Assembly: GCA_028023455.1 (NCBI GenBank) | Contig: JAQFVV010001026.1 | Location: 1-64,000, forward strand | Reading direction: 5' to 3' | Source: Epiperipatus broadwayi | Lineage: Eukaryota; Onychophora; Udeonychophora; Euonychophora; Peripatidae | Length of the DNA stretch: 64,000 nt | Part shown: positions 62,380 through 64,000 of the stretch, in pieces | How positions within the stretch are numbered: position 1 is the first letter of the stretch | How the letters are laid out: each line of letters begins with the position of its first letter | The notes under the pieces: generated by a model | The model's input: only the letters and a program-made list of their open reading frames with translations | Databases searched by the model: none | Told to the model about the DNA's origin: nothing | Position numbers and translations under genes: made by a program

Positions 62380-62760
62380 GTAGCATGAGATCCGCTATGT
62401 GCAGGATCATATTATATGCCACACTTGGGCAGAATAAGTCCCATTTCTCACTGACCATCGGAAGCAGACGGTATTCCCTGCTCCTTGGATCACTCCTTTA
62501 GCCTATGGAATTGGGATAGTAAGACGGAAAACGCAGTCTTTTCCTATGGAGTTTTTTTTTTATTGTTCTTCTCACCAGACAGGTGTACCATTCCTATACT
62601 GGACCAGAGTCAATATCTTCTATAACTATGCTGTTCAGATGTGCATTCCTGACAGTATGGTATTGTGCCGTTGTATTCATGCTGCATTGAATACATCAAT
62701 ATATCAGATAGATTGGAGTTGGTTTGAATGCGAACTTTTGGCCTAAGGTTAAATAAGGGA
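62380..62760 (-). other. Unidentified block of raised GC with broken minus-strand frame, exon-like block 2
   Basis: On the minus strand one frame reads NAHLNSIVIEDIDSGPV, a stop, EWYTCLVRRTIKKKLHRKRL, a second stop, then REYRLLPMVSEKWDLFCPSV. Two stops in about 120 codons suggest a pseudogene. The plus strand also has a 66-codon frame (62546-62746), so the strand is not certain. Confidence 0.3.
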
Positions 62761-63006
62761 TAGAATATTTTCTTTTCAAATGCAATCTATGTAGTTTATT
62801 TATACTCGACACTCTATTAAAAATATTATTAAATTCATCTGTGCAGTTGTTTAAAATAAAAATTTAAATTAATAATCAATCTAAAATAATAAATTTTATT
62901 CCTCAATTTTATTTATATGTGCGTTAATAAATGTTTGTGTGTTAATTACTGGTAGTGGCTTATTTCATTTTTTTAACAATATTAATATATTTCTTTGAAG
63001 TATGTT

Positions 63007-63189
63007 TTATATTATTATCTCTGCTACTCCCTGAGCTAGTGGCATGGGATGACGGTCGTAATAAAATGTATATGTACAGGTTGGATCTTTAATAGCGTGT
63101 ATCTGCCTACTATATAAATTTTCCAGGTTCAAATAGCCTGGTGGTCCCCTGTATGGCAGATACAGTAAGACTCCAGCTTCCAATACACC
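63007..63189 (-). other. Unidentified minus-strand reading frame, exon-like block 1
   Basis: Open for 60 codons after an acceptor-like TTTATTATAATGATCAG (63190-63206). It begins GVLEAGVLLYLPYRGPPGYL and includes DPTCTYTFYYDRHPMPLAQG. The composition is protein-like and GC is raised. With the blocks at 62380-62760 and 61762-62029 it may belong to one decayed or unrecognised gene on the EIF1AD strand. Confidence 0.35.
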
Positions 63190-63225
63190 CTGATCATTAT
63201 AATAAATAAAAGTATTTAAAAACAA

Positions 63226-64000
63226 AAAACATTTTCCCTAGAAAGCTTACTATAATTTATTTACAATCACTTTGCCATATTCTTAACAATTGCTTTCTAC
63301 AAAATCTAGTATATTACAGTCGATAATTTCATGTTTGCTTAAATATAAAATTAATTCATATAGTTTACAATTTGACAGCAAAAAGATCTAGATAAATGAA
63401 AAACAATTTCATTATCATATTTCATTTACATATGTGAATTTTTTTTTATAATGTTATTTAATTATGTATTGTTTTAATAAAGATTATATTTAATTCTGAT
63501 GTTAATATATCTTTTATCTTCCCATACATTTAATATCTGTATGTGTGCTATATATGTATGATTGATCATGTTATGAATAATTTAAGAATCATGATTTATA
63601 AGTTGAAACTACATTTTGGGTGATAAATGGAAAGAACATTAAATATTATAGTGATTAGGTCTTGTGAAACACTAGCTTGCTTAAAAATTCAGAAAATAAT
63701 GCTCCCATGGCAGAATTTATAAATTATTCGATGGAATACAAACTAGTACATCATTCTGAATTCAATACTATACATATATAGATCAAACCAGAGTTATGGA
63801 AAGTGATCAAGTTTGTATTCCTTCACATTTTGGTGTACCAATTGTGTGCAATATATAGATATGGAATACTCTGGATCTCAAATTTTCTATTATATTTTGG
63901 TAGTCTAAGTGTGGTTAGATAGTTTTAAATAGGATATTCTGTTACATGTTTGGCACATAATCTATGAACTGTTATGATCCAATTTAAAGTGATTTGCTAG
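63226..64000. other. Window end, no gene recognised
   Basis: AT-rich DNA. The missing 5' exons of EIF1AD were looked for here on the minus strand and not seen. Confidence 0.4.

Overview
The window is about 75% A+T and looks like non-coding animal DNA from an AT-rich invertebrate. It has spliced exons with GT-AG borders, Penelope-like elements, Ty3/gypsy and non-LTR retroelements, and Merlin, hAT and TTAA-type DNA transposons. No bacterial gene organisation, rRNA, tRNA gene or CRISPR array was seen. The species cannot be named from the sequence; an arthropod such as a chelicerate is a guess only.

One host gene is recognised with good confidence: EIF1AD (eIF1A-like domain protein) on the minus strand. 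An internal exon (57560-57668) and the terminal coding exon (40976-41168) join in frame across a tryptophan codon. The intron between them is 16.4 kb and full of transposon debris. The upstream exons are not in the window.

Layout. 1-6027: two Penelope-like copies arranged head to head, so the block is a large imperfect inverted repeat. The left copy carries a 746-bp piggyBac-type element between TTAA duplications, plus a 15-base match to an Illumina adapter that looks like an assembly artefact. 7360-13150: a decayed Ty3/gypsy element (gag, protease, RT-RNase H, integrase) with a roughly 50-unit ATT microsatellite in its leader. 14803-19973: two direct copies of a 1.14-kb repeat about 4 kb apart, the second abutting a 600-bp pyrimidine tract. 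23.4-26.8 kb: non-LTR retrotransposon remnants of two families. 27.3-30.1 kb: a cluster of SINE-like repeats. 30.8-32.7 kb: a degraded hAT transposase on the minus strand. 34951-39423: a second head-to-head Penelope pair, whose left arm is split by a 1852-bp terminal-inverted-repeat element with a perfect 8-bp target duplication.

Inside the EIF1AD intron are a 219-bp hAT-type MITE (42237-42455) and a non-LTR retrotransposon (about 46540-54670). That retrotransposon is interrupted by a 5.2-kb Merlin element with long repeat-built arms and by a 397-bp TTAA element. The last 9 kb hold direct, tandem and fold-back repeats and three unidentified minus-strand reading frames of raised GC (61.7-63.2 kb).

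All transposase and reverse transcriptase genes seen are broken by stops or frameshifts, so nothing here looks autonomously active. The main interest is the nesting, which gives a relative insertion history, and the two independent head-to-head Penelope pairs. Gap descriptions mean that no gene was recognised by eye.
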